Assembly: GCA_030834895.1 (NCBI GenBank)
Contig: JAUQXA010000032.1
Coordinates: 1 to 64,000, forward strand
DNA from: Anaerolineales bacterium
GTDB taxonomy: Bacteria > Chloroflexota > Anaerolineae > Anaerolineales > Villigracilaceae
Reading direction: 5' to 3'
DNA: 64,000 nt
Below are positions 25,064 through 33,438 of the stretch, in pieces. The translations under genes and the position numbers were made by a program. Every line of letters begins with the position of its first letter. The stretch's first letter is position 1. The notes beneath the pieces were generated by a model. It did not search any database. It was not told the origin of the DNA and was given only the letters and a program-made list of their open reading frames with translations.

Positions 25064-26806
25064 ATGAAACTAAAGTTGTTGACCCTGTTTGTGATTCTCG
25101 GACTGGTCCTCAGCGCATGTGGAGGAGGAGCCAGCGAAGCCGGGACTGAGGAATCCGCTCCGGCAACAGAACCCGCTTCGGGCGGCGAAGTCCAAACCGA
25201 GGCGGGCGGCGAAACTGTCACCCTGATCATTCCCGAAGAACCCGCCAACCTCAATTACTTCCTGGCAGATGCTTCCATTGTACGCCAGGCTGCTGAGGCG
25301 ACCTCGATGACCGGGCTTACCACCATCGATGAAAACGGCGACTTCGTGGCAGTGCTGGCTGAGGAATTGCCCACTGTCGAAAACGGCGGACTTTCGGAAG
25401 ACTACCTGACCGTGACCTGGAAACTGCTGCCGAACCTTAAATGGTCTGACGGCGAACCGCTCACCTCCGACGACATCAAGTTCACGATTGAGGTTTTGTC
25501 CAATCCTGACTCCGGCGCGCTGGTTGGCACGACGGGCTTCGACCTGATCACCTCTGTCGAAACCCCCGATGACCAAACCGCCATCCTGACCTATTCGAGC
25601 CCATACCCCGGTTATCTCGATCAATTCGCATACGGCTTGTTCCCGCGCCATGCAACGGGCGAGCCTGCCGACTTGATGAACTGGGAATGGAACCGCAACC
25701 CCGTCGGGGCGGGACCGTTCATCGTCAGCGATTGGGTTTCGGGCGAGAGCATCACCATGGTCCGTAACCCGAATTACTTTGAGGAAGGCAAGCCCTATGT
25801 GGACACGCTCGTCTTCCGTGTGGTGCCTGAACCCGCCGCGCAAACCGCGATGATGTTGAACGGCGAAGCGCAGGTACATTTGTGGCCGGGTGAGACTCCC
25901 GAAGAATACGATGCCCTGCTAAAAGGCACAGCCCATTACGCCACCGTGCCTGGAATCTGGAACATGGCAATTGACTTCAACCTGAGCGCCCCCTTCGACG
26001 GCGACCCAACAGCGGCCACTCCGCACCCGATTCTGGGCGACTTGCGCGTGCGCCAGGCAATTGCTTCCGCCATTGACTACGAGACTTTGATCAATGATGT
26101 CACCAGCGGCATTACCTCCGAGTCCACAAATCCCTTTGCCTATGGCTGGTACAAATGTGACCTGCCGCGTCCCTTCCCCTACGATGTGGAAAAGGCGAAC
26201 CAACTGCTCGAAGAGGCTGGCTGGGTGATGGGCGATGACGGCATCCGCGTGGCGAAGGGCGCGATGTACGCCAAGGATGGGACCCGCCTCTCACTCGAAC
26301 TGCAAGGCTACACCGCCTTCGACCCGCTGCAACGCAGTGAGGAATTCATCGTGGAGAACCTCAAGGCAGTCGGCATCGAAGCGCGAATCCAGAACTACGA
26401 CTTCTCGATCATCTTCGGCACATTCGAGGATAACTCCCCCCGCGCTGTCGGCGACTTCGACATGCTGATCTTCGACCGCGGCTTCACTACCGAGCCGCAA
26501 AGCTACAACTTCGACGCCTATCACTCTTCGCGCATCCCGACGGCGGAGAATCCCACGGGCGGAAATTACTTCCGCTGGGTGAACCCCGAAGTGGATTCTG
26601 CTCTCGAAACAGCTGGCAGCAGTTTCGACATCAATGTCCGCAAGGAAGCGTATTGCAAGGTTGCGGAGCAGAATCAGAAGGACTTGCCACAGGTATTTTT
26701 GTACGTCTTCCTCGATGGCTACGGCTTCGCCGACAACCTTGAAGGCTATGTCCCAAGCACCTGGGGCAGCATGAGTTGGGGCGCGCAGAATTGGAAGTAC
26801 AAGTAG
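25064..26806 (+). CDS. ABC transporter substrate-binding lipoprotein (SBP family 5)
   Basis: A 580-residue protein behind AAGGAGAAGAG. The signal peptide ends in a lipobox LSAC-GGG with Cys19. The mature protein has the family 5 layout: TVTWKLLPNLKWSDGEPLTSDDIKFTIE near 125-150, MVRNPNYFEEGKPYVDTLVF near 230-250, LRVRQAIASAIDYETLI near 330-345 and the C-terminal lobe. It presents peptides or similar compounds to the permeases encoded just upstream. A family A repeat lies between them, so they may still share a transcript. Confidence 0.95.
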   Translation: MKLKLLTLFVILGLVLSACGGGASEAGTEESAPATEPASGGEVQTEAGGETVTLIIPEEPANLNYFLADASIVRQAAEATSMTGLTTIDENGDFVAVLAEELPTVENGGLSEDYLTVTWKLLPNLKWSDGEPLTSDDIKFTIEVLSNPDSGALVGTTGFDLITSVETPDDQTAILTYSSPYPGYLDQFAYGLFPRHATGEPADLMNWEWNRNPVGAGPFIVSDWVSGESITMVRNPNYFEEGKPYVDTLVFRVVPEPAAQTAMMLNGEAQVHLWPGETPEEYDALLKGTAHYATVPGIWNMAIDFNLSAPFDGDPTAATPHPILGDLRVRQAIASAIDYETLINDVTSGITSESTNPFAYGWYKCDLPRPFPYDVEKANQLLEEAGWVMGDDGIRVAKGAMYAKDGTRLSLELQGYTAFDPLQRSEEFIVENLKAVGIEARIQNYDFSIIFGTFEDNSPRAVGDFDMLIFDRGFTTEPQSYNFDAYHSSRIPTAENPTGGNYFRWVNPEVDSALETAGSSFDINVRKEAYCKVAEQNQKDLPQVFLYVFLDGYGFADNLEGYVPSTWGSMSWGAQNWKYK

Positions 26807-26828
26807 GTAGACAAGTAAACAGGTAAGG

Positions 26829-26865
26829 CAACTCCCCGCTCGCACGAACGGGGAGTTGTTTGTTA
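26829..26865 (+). terminator. Rho-independent terminator of the importer operon
   Basis: Perfect 10-bp stem CAACTCCCCG / CGGGGAGTTG with a 10-nt loop, followed by TTTGTTATTTGTT. Confidence 0.85.
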
Positions 26866-26871
26866 TTTGTT

Positions 26872-26965
26872 ATGTCATTGCGAGGGCGCTAGCCCGAAGC
26901 AATCCCCATGTCAGTTGGAGATTGCGTCGCCGCCGAAAAACAAGAGCGGCGGATCGCAATGACAT
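26872..26965. repeat. MITE-like palindromic repeat, family A (copy 4)
   Basis: ATGTCATTGCGAGG ... GATCGCAATGACAT, about 94 bp, directly abutting the stop codon of the VWA gene. Confidence 0.9.
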
Positions 26966-28585
26966 TTAATCTCTCATCCGCCGCGCCTGGCGGACCAACT
27001 CCACAAACTCGTCCATCACTTCGTCGCGGTGGAATTCGTCGCTGAGGTATTGGGCTTCGTCGTACACATCGTCCAACGAACTTTCCTCAGCCCAATAGCT
27101 ATCCTTCAAGATTTCGGCGTATTCCGCAACGACCACGGCGCGTTGGAAGTACGGATCGGTCTCGCGGAAGTCGTAAGCAAGATCACTCGTGTCGAAGTCT
27201 TTCGAGATTTCCGTCACCTGGCGGGTATCGGGGTCTTCCCAGCGCATATTGACGGTGGCGATTCTGCCGCGGGCTTCGGGGTACAGCTTGATTTCATACA
27301 ACGCCGTCACCGTATGCCCCGCGCCAATCTCGCCCGCATCCACCGTGTTGTCGCGAAAGTCTTCGTCGGCGACGGCGCGGTTTTCGTAGCCAACCAGCCG
27401 ATAGCGCTTCACCACTTCGAGGTTGAAATCCACCTGCACTTTGGCGTCCAGCGCGATGGTTTGCAGGGTGCTGGTCAGGTTATCCAGGAAGAGCCGTTCG
27501 GCTTCGTCAATGTCATCCACGTAGGCGTAGAAGCCGTTGCCGTCGTTTGCCAGTTGCTCCATGAGGGTGTCGTTGTAATTGTCCATACCGAAGCCGATGG
27601 TGGTCATCCACACGCCTTCTTCCACGTAGCCACGGATTTCTTCAAGGATGGTGTCGGCTTCGGTCTGCCCCACGTTGGCGACCCCGTCCGAGCAGAGGAT
27701 GACGCGATTGATTCCATTGGGCTTGAAGTCCTGCATCGCCATTTTGTACCCAAGGCGGATTCCCGCTTCGGCGTTGGTCGAACCTTCGGGTTCGAGACTG
27801 TAAATCGCGTCGAGGATTCTGCCCGACTTCGAGCCGCGAGTCGGCTCCAGCACCACGCGGGCTTCCGAGCCGTAGACCACAATGCTGACCGTGTCGTCGG
27901 AGTGCAGCCGCTCGACGAGCAGTTCCAGCGAGCGTTTGACCAGCCCGAGGCGGTTGTCTAAATCCATCGAGCCAGAGACATCGATCACGAAGACAAGGTT
28001 GGCGTCTTTGCGTTCTTCCTCGGAAACTTCATAGCCCTGAATGCCGACACGAAGCATGTCGTAGCGTTCGGTCTGGGTGAAGGGTGAGGGACCGCCATCA
28101 ATGTAAACTCCGAAAGCCTGACGTTCGGATGGGGTTGGGTAGCCCTGCTCGAAGTAGTTGACGTATTCCTCGACGCGGACGGAATCAGCGGGCGGCAGGT
28201 TGCCGTCGTTGAGATAATTCCGCATGACGGTGTACGAACCCGTGTCTACGTCCAGGGCGAAGGTGGAGAGGTTGTCGTCTTCGGTGTCGATGGACGGGTT
28301 GACGCCATAGTCCTCGAAGAACATGTCATACGGTTCATTGTTGCTCTTGGGAGCGGGCGCACCAGCCTGAGGTTGGCTTGCCCCGTTCATCGATTGGGTT
28401 GCTGACATAGTCGGCGCATACATCGGCGCTTCCATGGCGGGCGCTTCCGTGGCGGCGGGAGCTTCATACTCATAGTCCTGACTGGCAGGCACTTCAGTTG
28501 CGGATGGGGCGCCCCCACCACAAGCGGTCAAAAACAGCAGCACGAACAGGACACTCAAGCCAACGGCTTTGCGTAAGGTTTTCAT
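26966..28585 (-). CDS. von Willebrand factor A-domain lipoprotein (YfbK-like)
   Basis: A 539-residue protein from the ATG at 28585 (GGAGAAGAAGAA upstream). The signal peptide ends in a lipobox LTAC-GGG with Cys22. An Ala/Pro/Met-rich low-complexity region follows, then the von Willebrand-linked N-terminal segment (DNLSTFALDVDTGSYTVMRN) and a VWA domain with an intact metal site DVSGSMD and later T and D residues (ILCSDGVANVGQTEAD). The C-terminal part resembles DUF3520. Such proteins are anchored on the outer face of the membrane; no partner is known. Confidence 0.92.
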   Translation of the reverse strand: MKTLRKAVGLSVLFVLLFLTACGGGAPSATEVPASQDYEYEAPAATEAPAMEAPMYAPTMSATQSMNGASQPQAGAPAPKSNNEPYDMFFEDYGVNPSIDTEDDNLSTFALDVDTGSYTVMRNYLNDGNLPPADSVRVEEYVNYFEQGYPTPSERQAFGVYIDGGPSPFTQTERYDMLRVGIQGYEVSEEERKDANLVFVIDVSGSMDLDNRLGLVKRSLELLVERLHSDDTVSIVVYGSEARVVLEPTRGSKSGRILDAIYSLEPEGSTNAEAGIRLGYKMAMQDFKPNGINRVILCSDGVANVGQTEADTILEEIRGYVEEGVWMTTIGFGMDNYNDTLMEQLANDGNGFYAYVDDIDEAERLFLDNLTSTLQTIALDAKVQVDFNLEVVKRYRLVGYENRAVADEDFRDNTVDAGEIGAGHTVTALYEIKLYPEARGRIATVNMRWEDPDTRQVTEISKDFDTSDLAYDFRETDPYFQRAVVVAEYAEILKDSYWAEESSLDDVYDEAQYLSDEFHRDEVMDEFVELVRQARRMRD

Positions 28586-28698
28586 TTCTTCTTCTCCTAT
28601 TTGTTTTGGGTGGTTCAGCGGGCGGCGTCCCGTTGAATTGAATTGTTGCTTGGATGACGCAACAATGAACAGGAAAGTTCCCAAACAGGTTTGCAAGG

Positions 28699-28730
28699 AG
28701 AAAACAAAAAGCCATTCGGCTGAATGGCTT
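28699..28730 (-). terminator. Rho-independent terminator after alaS
   Basis: Stem AAGCCATTC / GAATGGCTT (28709-28717 with 28722-28730) and TTTGTTTTC on the minus strand. Confidence 0.8.
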
Positions 28731-28751
28731 GGGGTGATTGGCAAATAAAAA

Positions 28752-28776
28752 GGGCGGAGCAGTGCTCCGCCCCTAC
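28752..28776. repeat. palindrome, family D (copy 2)
   Basis: GGGCGGAGCAGTGCTCCGCC, with CCTAC at the right end, just past the alaS stop. Confidence 0.6.
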
Positions 28777-28777
28777 G

Positions 28778-31537
28778 TCATTTCAATTTTTCTTCCAGGA
28801 CCTTTGGCAATTTCGCCAACGCCTCTTTGACATTGTCCATGAGGCTGCCTTGCGCCAGGTTGGGACGTCCGCCGCCCTTGCCGCCGATGCCCGTGATGAG
28901 GTCGCCAGCTTTGACGCCGCGCTTGACCACGTCTTCGGTCAGAACTGCGATGACAGTGGAGCCAGTCACCAGAACCGCCGCGCCGTTCTTGGGGTGTTTC
29001 TCGCGGAATTTGTCGGCGAGCGAGCGTAGGGTGTCCACGTCGGCATTCGGGATTTCGACGCCGAGCGTATTGACATCCTTGACGGTTTGAACGTTAGACA
29101 ACATGGCATTGAAAGCAGAAAGCGCCGATTGTGTACGCAGGTCGGCGAGCTGCTTTTTGAGGTCAGAGACTTCGTCCTGCAAGGCTTCCACCTTGAGAGG
29201 AACTTCATCCACCGAGGACTTCAACGCGCCAGCAGTCTGTTTGAGGGTCTTGAAACGTTTCTGGATCAACTCATACGCGCCGCGACCTGTGACCGCTTCG
29301 ATACGGCGGATGCCAGCCGCAGCCGAGCCTTCGCTGACGATGAGGAACGCGCCGATGTCGGAGGTGCGTTCGAGGTGGGTGCCACCGCAGAGTTCGTAGG
29401 AATACTTGCTCTGCCCATCCTGCTCCATCGGGGGCTTAGCCCCCGATGAGCCAGCATCCAAAATACTGATCGTTCTCACCACCTCGCCATACTTCTCGCC
29501 GAAGAGCGCCATCGCGCCTTCCTTACGGGCTTCGTCCAGAGATTTGACTTCCTTGTGGACGGGCATGTCTTCGGCAATGGCTTCGTTGACCATCTTCTCG
29601 ACACGTTCGATCTGTTCGGGAGTCATCGCGTCGGGCTGGGTGAAATCGAAGCGCAGGTGCGTGGGAGCAACCAAAGAACCCGCCTGCCTCGCGTGGTCAC
29701 CGAGGACTTCGTGCAGCGCCTTGTGCAGCAGGTGCGTGGCGGTGTGATTGCGCATGATATTATGGCGGCGGACCATGTCCACTTCGGCGGTGGCTTTGTC
29801 ACCGACCTTGGGCTGACCAGAGATCACCTGCCCGATATGGGCGATAACTCCAGCCGAGGCGCGGCGGACGGCAGATATTTCAATTTCCCAGTCTTCGCCG
29901 CGGATGTAGCCTTCGTCTCCAACCTGACCACCCGCTTCGATGTAGAAACCAGTCTTCGGCAGAATCACTTCCACCTGGTCGTCGAGGGAGGCGGAGGAGA
30001 CTGCTTCGCCATTCACAACCAAAGCAAGAATTTCACCTTCCACTTGTGTACTTGTGTACGGGTCATACACAACGCCGTCTTTTCCCAATTTACCCTTTGC
30101 CTGCAAGTCTTTCAAAATGCCCGCAAAGAATTCCGAGTCTTCGCCACCGAGTTTGCCCATCGCCTTGCCACCGCCAGAGGCGACGCTGTGCTCTTCCTTC
30201 GCGGCGTTGAAACCAGCCTCGTCCACGTCGAGTCCCTGCTCGCGGGCGATGTCGCGGGAAATTTCGAAGGGCAAGCCATAGGTGGCGTACAGGTCGAAGG
30301 CTTTGTGACCGTCGAGGACTTTGGCGTTTGCGGCACGAAGCTCGGAGAGGAGATTCTCCAGATGAGCAGTACCAGCTTCCACCGTGCGTGCGAAGCGGAC
30401 TTCCTCGCGGGTGAGATTATCCAAAATCGTCGCGCGGTTCTTTTCCAGCTCAGGATAAAAGCCACCATATTGGGCAATGACTGCCTCCGCAACTTTCGCG
30501 AGGAACGGCTGGTTCAATCCGATCTTCGTCCCAAAGCGGGCAGCGCGGCGGATGATCATACGGGTGACGTAGTTGCGTCCGCCGTTGCCGGGGACGACGC
30601 CGTCGGCGATGAGGAAGGCGGCGGAGCGGGCATGGTCGCAGATGACGCGGTAGGGCGTGAAGTCGGCGAGCATTTCCTTTTCGCTGTGACCCGTGAGCGA
30701 GCGCAGGACATCCAGCGAACCCGTGAAGAGGTCGGTCTTGTAGTTGGAGTCGACGCCCTGCAAAACGGAGACGATACGCTCGAAGCCCATGCCCGTGTCC
30801 ACGTGCTTGGCGGGGAGCGGTTCGAGGCGACCATCTTCAAAGAGGTTGTATTGAATGAAAACATTGTTCCAGAGTTCAAGAAAGCGCGTGCATTCGCCGT
30901 TGACGCCGCAACGATGTTCCCTGCCGCGCAGGTTGTCGCGCTCTTCGCCGAGGTCAATGTGGATTTCGGAGCAGGGACCACACGGACCAAATTCCGCCAT
31001 CTGCCAGAAGTTTTCCTTGCGCCCAAAGAAGAGGACGTGCGAAGGGTCGAAGCCAGGCTGTTCCTTCCAGATGTCGCCAGCTTCATCGTCGCGCGGGACG
31101 TTGCCCTTGCCGCCAGGGTACGCTGCGCTATCATCTTCGAAGCAGGTGGCATAGAGCTTGTCCTTGGGCAGACCCCAGACTTCGGTCAGCAACTGCCAGG
31201 ACCAGGCGATGGCTTCCTTTTTGTAGTAGTCGCCAAAGGACCAGTTGCCGAGCATCTCGAAGAAGGTGTGATGTGTGTCGTCGCGCCCCACATCTTCGAG
31301 GTCGTTGTGCTTGCCAGCCACACGCATACACTTCTGCGAGTCGACGGCGCGGGTGTAGGGTTTCTTGTCGGTGCCGATGAAGACGTCCTTGAACTGCACC
31401 ATGCCCGAGTTGGTGAAGAGCAGGGTGGCGTCGCCGCCTGGGACGAGGGACATGGACGGCACGGCGGTGTGTCCGCGCTCGACGAAGAAGTCAATGAAGT
31501 CCTGACGAATTTGGTTGCCTGTTAGTTTTTTGCTCAT
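28778..31537 (-). CDS. alaS: alanyl-tRNA synthetase
   Basis: A 919-residue protein, somewhat longer than the common 870-880. Class II catalytic core: RQDFIDFFVERGHTAVPS, LLFTNSGMVQFKD and FFEMLGNWSFGDYYKKEAI. Editing domain: NHTATHLLHKAL (HxxxH) and CGGTHL (CxxxH). C-terminal DHHA1-like domain ends with GGGRPNLAQGSL. Just before CGGTH an insertion of about 20 residues (DAGSSGAKPPMEQDGQSKYS) is coded by a family C palindrome. GGAG precedes the ATG. Upstream lie a terminator and an Ala-rich leader ORF, suggesting attenuation by charged tRNA-Ala. A nearer TATAAT may also start some transcripts. Confidence 0.97.
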   Translation of the reverse strand: MSKKLTGNQIRQDFIDFFVERGHTAVPSMSLVPGGDATLLFTNSGMVQFKDVFIGTDKKPYTRAVDSQKCMRVAGKHNDLEDVGRDDTHHTFFEMLGNWSFGDYYKKEAIAWSWQLLTEVWGLPKDKLYATCFEDDSAAYPGGKGNVPRDDEAGDIWKEQPGFDPSHVLFFGRKENFWQMAEFGPCGPCSEIHIDLGEERDNLRGREHRCGVNGECTRFLELWNNVFIQYNLFEDGRLEPLPAKHVDTGMGFERIVSVLQGVDSNYKTDLFTGSLDVLRSLTGHSEKEMLADFTPYRVICDHARSAAFLIADGVVPGNGGRNYVTRMIIRRAARFGTKIGLNQPFLAKVAEAVIAQYGGFYPELEKNRATILDNLTREEVRFARTVEAGTAHLENLLSELRAANAKVLDGHKAFDLYATYGLPFEISRDIAREQGLDVDEAGFNAAKEEHSVASGGGKAMGKLGGEDSEFFAGILKDLQAKGKLGKDGVVYDPYTSTQVEGEILALVVNGEAVSSASLDDQVEVILPKTGFYIEAGGQVGDEGYIRGEDWEIEISAVRRASAGVIAHIGQVISGQPKVGDKATAEVDMVRRHNIMRNHTATHLLHKALHEVLGDHARQAGSLVAPTHLRFDFTQPDAMTPEQIERVEKMVNEAIAEDMPVHKEVKSLDEARKEGAMALFGEKYGEVVRTISILDAGSSGAKPPMEQDGQSKYSYELCGGTHLERTSDIGAFLIVSEGSAAAGIRRIEAVTGRGAYELIQKRFKTLKQTAGALKSSVDEVPLKVEALQDEVSDLKKQLADLRTQSALSAFNAMLSNVQTVKDVNTLGVEIPNADVDTLRSLADKFREKHPKNGAAVLVTGSTVIAVLTEDVVKRGVKAGDLITGIGGKGGGRPNLAQGSLMDNVKEALAKLPKVLEEKLK
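29422..29451. repeat. family C palindrome lying in frame inside alaS
   Basis: GCTCCATCGGGGGCTTAGCC plus CCCGATGAGC; almost the same as the intergenic element at 4663-4693. It codes for part of an extra segment in the AlaRS editing domain. Confidence 0.8.
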
Positions 31538-31570
31538 AAAAATGCTCCGAAGTTAGATGATGACTGGCGA

Positions 31571-31576
31571 ATTATA
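31571..31576 (-). promoter_or_regulatory. possible second alaS promoter (-10 only)
   Basis: TATAAT on the minus strand about 34 nt before the alaS ATG, downstream of the attenuator. No good -35 box lies 16-18 bp away. Confidence 0.3.
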
Positions 31577-31582
31577 CCAATC

Positions 31583-31657
31583 GGAAGGATGAATGATGAA
31601 GGATGAAGGATGAAATGTCGAAGGTTGAAGGTTTGAAAGTTGGCAGGTTGAGGGTCG
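31583..31657. repeat. family F short tandem repeat upstream of alaS
   Basis: Tandem GGATGAA units (31584-31614), then AGGTTGAAGGTTTGAAAG type units. It resembles 12459-12531. It fills the gap between the attenuator and the alaS gene. Confidence 0.55.
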
Positions 31658-31660
31658 GGG

Positions 31661-31697
31661 GAATAAAAAAGTCCCGAACCTGTTGGTTTCGGGACTT
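31661..31697 (-). terminator. attenuator: Rho-independent terminator upstream of alaS
   Basis: Minus strand: stem AAAGTCCCGAAACC / GGTTCGGGACTTT (one bulged base) with a 4-nt loop and a run of six T. It starts 20 nt after the stop codon of the alanine-rich leader ORF and ends 124 nt before alaS, the arrangement of a classical translation-controlled attenuator. Confidence 0.8.
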
Positions 31698-31716
31698 TGA
31701 ATTTCTTCATCCAGTC

Positions 31717-31797
31717 TCAAGCCGTGACAGGTCTCCAGAACGCTCGCGTAGCGGCGGCGGCTTGAGCGGCAGCGGACGGGTTGAGGTTTGGTTGCAT
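31717..31797 (-). CDS. alanine-rich leader peptide of alaS (26 residues)
   Basis: ATG at 31797, TGA at 31717-31719. Nine of 26 codons are alanine, with seven within eight codons (SAAAQAAAATRA; GCT and GCC mixed). A strong promoter ends 7 nt before the ATG, so the peptide would be made from a leaderless mRNA. A Rho-independent terminator follows the stop. By analogy with pheM-pheST and amino-acid operon leaders, shortage of charged tRNA-Ala should stall the ribosome in the alanine run and allow read-through into alaS. The antiterminator pairing is not obvious by eye. It is too short for standard gene finding. Confidence 0.65.
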   Translation of the reverse strand: MQPNLNPSAAAQAAAATRAFWRPVTA

Positions 31798-31804
31798 GGG
31801 CGGC

Positions 31805-31833
31805 ATTATATCATGCTCGGAAGGTGGCGTTAA
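31805..31833 (-). promoter_or_regulatory. promoter of the alaS leader transcript
   Basis: Minus strand: -35 TTAACG (31833-31828), 17-bp spacer, perfect -10 TATAAT (31810-31805). Transcription should begin at or one base before the leader ATG at 31797. It lies back to back with the P450 start region (TAAAAT at 31859-31864 on the plus strand). Confidence 0.65.
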
Positions 31834-31869
31834 GGTAATAGTAAATTACAAAACCTAGTAAAATTAGGA

Positions 31870-33099
31870 ATGCCAACTCCCACCCACCATATCGACATCA
31901 ATCATCCCGATTTCATCGCGAGTCCATACGCGCAGTTGAAAGCCTTGCGAAGCGAAGCGCCAGCCTATCACGACCCCGTCTGGGGCAAGACCTTCTTCAC
32001 GCGCCATGCGGATATCACGTCCCTGCTGAGAGATAAACGGCTTGGGCGCACCATGCTGCATTTGTATTCACGCGAGGAGATCGGCTGGTCCCCGCCCGAT
32101 CCGCGCACCACGGGCTTTCGGGGGTATCAGGACAATGTCTTCATGGATATGGAAGGCAAGTCCCATGCCAGGATCCGCTCGCTGGTGACGAAGGTCTTCA
32201 CGCCCAAGCGCGTGGAGAGTCTGCGCGGCAGGCTGGAGCAAACCACACATCGGCTGATCGACGCCGTGGAAGCGGATGGCAAATGCGACTTTGTCCACGC
32301 CATTGCAGAGCCGCTGCCCGTGGCGATGATCGCAGACCTGCTGGGTATTCCCGAAGCGCAAAGACAAAACCTGCGCCCGTGGTCGAATGCCATCGTCAAA
32401 ATGTACGAGCTGGGTTACACCGACGAACAGGTCGAAGCCGCCAACCGCGCCGCAAGCGACTTCATGGAAATGATCGGCGCGCTGGCAGAGGAACGCCGCG
32501 CCCACCCGCAGGATGACCTCATCACCGACCTCGTCCAGGTCACCGATCAGGGCGAGACTCTCACCGAAAACGAATTGCGCGCCACCAGCATTTTCCTGCT
32601 GAACGCGGGGCACGAAGCCACGGTTAACGGCTCATCGCTTGGCTTGCGCGCCCTGTTTCAGAATCCCGCCCAATTTGAAATCATGAAAGAGGCGGTTGAT
32701 CAAAACAACACATCCCTGCTCAAGACCGCCGTCGATGAACTCCTGCGCTACGAAACGCCGCTGCCCATGTTCGAACGCTACGTGCTGGAGGATATGGAGA
32801 TCAGCGGAATCCCGCTCAAGCGCGGCGCGGAAGTTGGATTATTCTACATTTCGGGGAATCGCGACTCCGCCCGCTTCGAACGACCCGACGAGCTGATCCT
32901 GTCCCGACAGGATAACCCCCTGCTGACGTTTGGTCTCGGCACCCATTACTGTCTCGGCGCGCCGCTTGCGCGTCTGGAGTTGCAGGTACTGTTCAGCGTC
33001 TTGTTCAAGCGCCTGCCAAATGTCCACCCGGCGGGAGAGGCGCAATTCGCCAAAGGCTTCGTCATTCGCGGACTGGAAAATTTGCCAATCGAGTTCTAG
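31870..33099 (+). CDS. cytochrome P450
   Basis: A 409-residue soluble bacterial P450. The I-helix oxygen-activation motif (AGHEAT, about 246-251), the K-helix ExxR (E290-L-L-R) and the heme-binding loop FGLGTHYCLGAPLARLE with Cys361 are all intact. The similarity is to the CYP107-like class of bacterial hydroxylases; the substrate cannot be told and no ferredoxin partner is adjacent. The start codon lies 5 nt after a TAAAAT, with TAGGA between, so the leader is very short. It is divergent from the alaS leader. Its own terminator seems displaced by a toxin-antitoxin insertion downstream. Confidence 0.95.
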   Translation: MPTPTHHIDINHPDFIASPYAQLKALRSEAPAYHDPVWGKTFFTRHADITSLLRDKRLGRTMLHLYSREEIGWSPPDPRTTGFRGYQDNVFMDMEGKSHARIRSLVTKVFTPKRVESLRGRLEQTTHRLIDAVEADGKCDFVHAIAEPLPVAMIADLLGIPEAQRQNLRPWSNAIVKMYELGYTDEQVEAANRAASDFMEMIGALAEERRAHPQDDLITDLVQVTDQGETLTENELRATSIFLLNAGHEATVNGSSLGLRALFQNPAQFEIMKEAVDQNNTSLLKTAVDELLRYETPLPMFERYVLEDMEISGIPLKRGAEVGLFYISGNRDSARFERPDELILSRQDNPLLTFGLGTHYCLGAPLARLELQVLFSVLFKRLPNVHPAGEAQFAKGFVIRGLENLPIEF

Positions 33100-33109
33100 C
33101 ATCCCACCT

Positions 33110-33128
33110 TTCAAGTCCATGCTCGCGC
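33110..33128. repeat. 19-bp direct repeat, left copy, bounding a toxin-antitoxin cassette
   Basis: TTCAAGTCCATGCTCGCGC, 10 bp after the P450 stop. The same 19 bp recur at 33802-33820. Confidence 0.85.
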
Positions 33129-33213
33129 TGTTGACTCCAGCCATATTGGCAGGAAATGATAAAATAAGAAAGAGTGATTCAACTTTAGCAGTCACTGGAT
33201 TGGAGTGTGTCCC

Positions 33214-33438
33214 ATGCAATTCAAAGACATTATTACCATCGAACCTGGAAAACGCGGAGGAAAACCGTGCATTCGCGGTATGCGAATCACCGTCTATGAT
33301 GTGCTGGAATATCTTGCTTCGGGCATGTCCGAGCAGGAGATACTGAACGATTTTCCCTACCTGACAAAAGAGGATATCCTTGCCAGTCTTAGTTTTGCTG
33401 CAACGCGTGAACGCCTGATGGTGGCAGTCCAGCCATGA
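33214..33438 (+). CDS. DUF433-family antitoxin
   Basis: A 74-residue protein from the ATG at 33214 (TTGGAGTG upstream). It has the DUF433 pattern: ITIEPGKRGGKPCIRGMRIT, then YDVLEYLASGMSEQEILNDF and PYLTKEDILASLSFA, a small helix-turn-helix-like fold. DUF433 genes are usually the first gene of a pair with a PIN-like toxin. Here the ATGA overlap with the next gene confirms the pairing. The pair probably controls its own transcription through this protein. Confidence 0.9.
   Translation: MQFKDIITIEPGKRGGKPCIRGMRITVYDVLEYLASGMSEQEILNDFPYLTKEDILASLSFAATRERLMVAVQP

Noticed and set aside
31538-31869. T-box riboswitch for alaS
   Set aside because: I looked for the T-box core (TGGNACCGCG) and a specifier loop in the leader and saw none; the Ala-rich ORF explains the terminator better.
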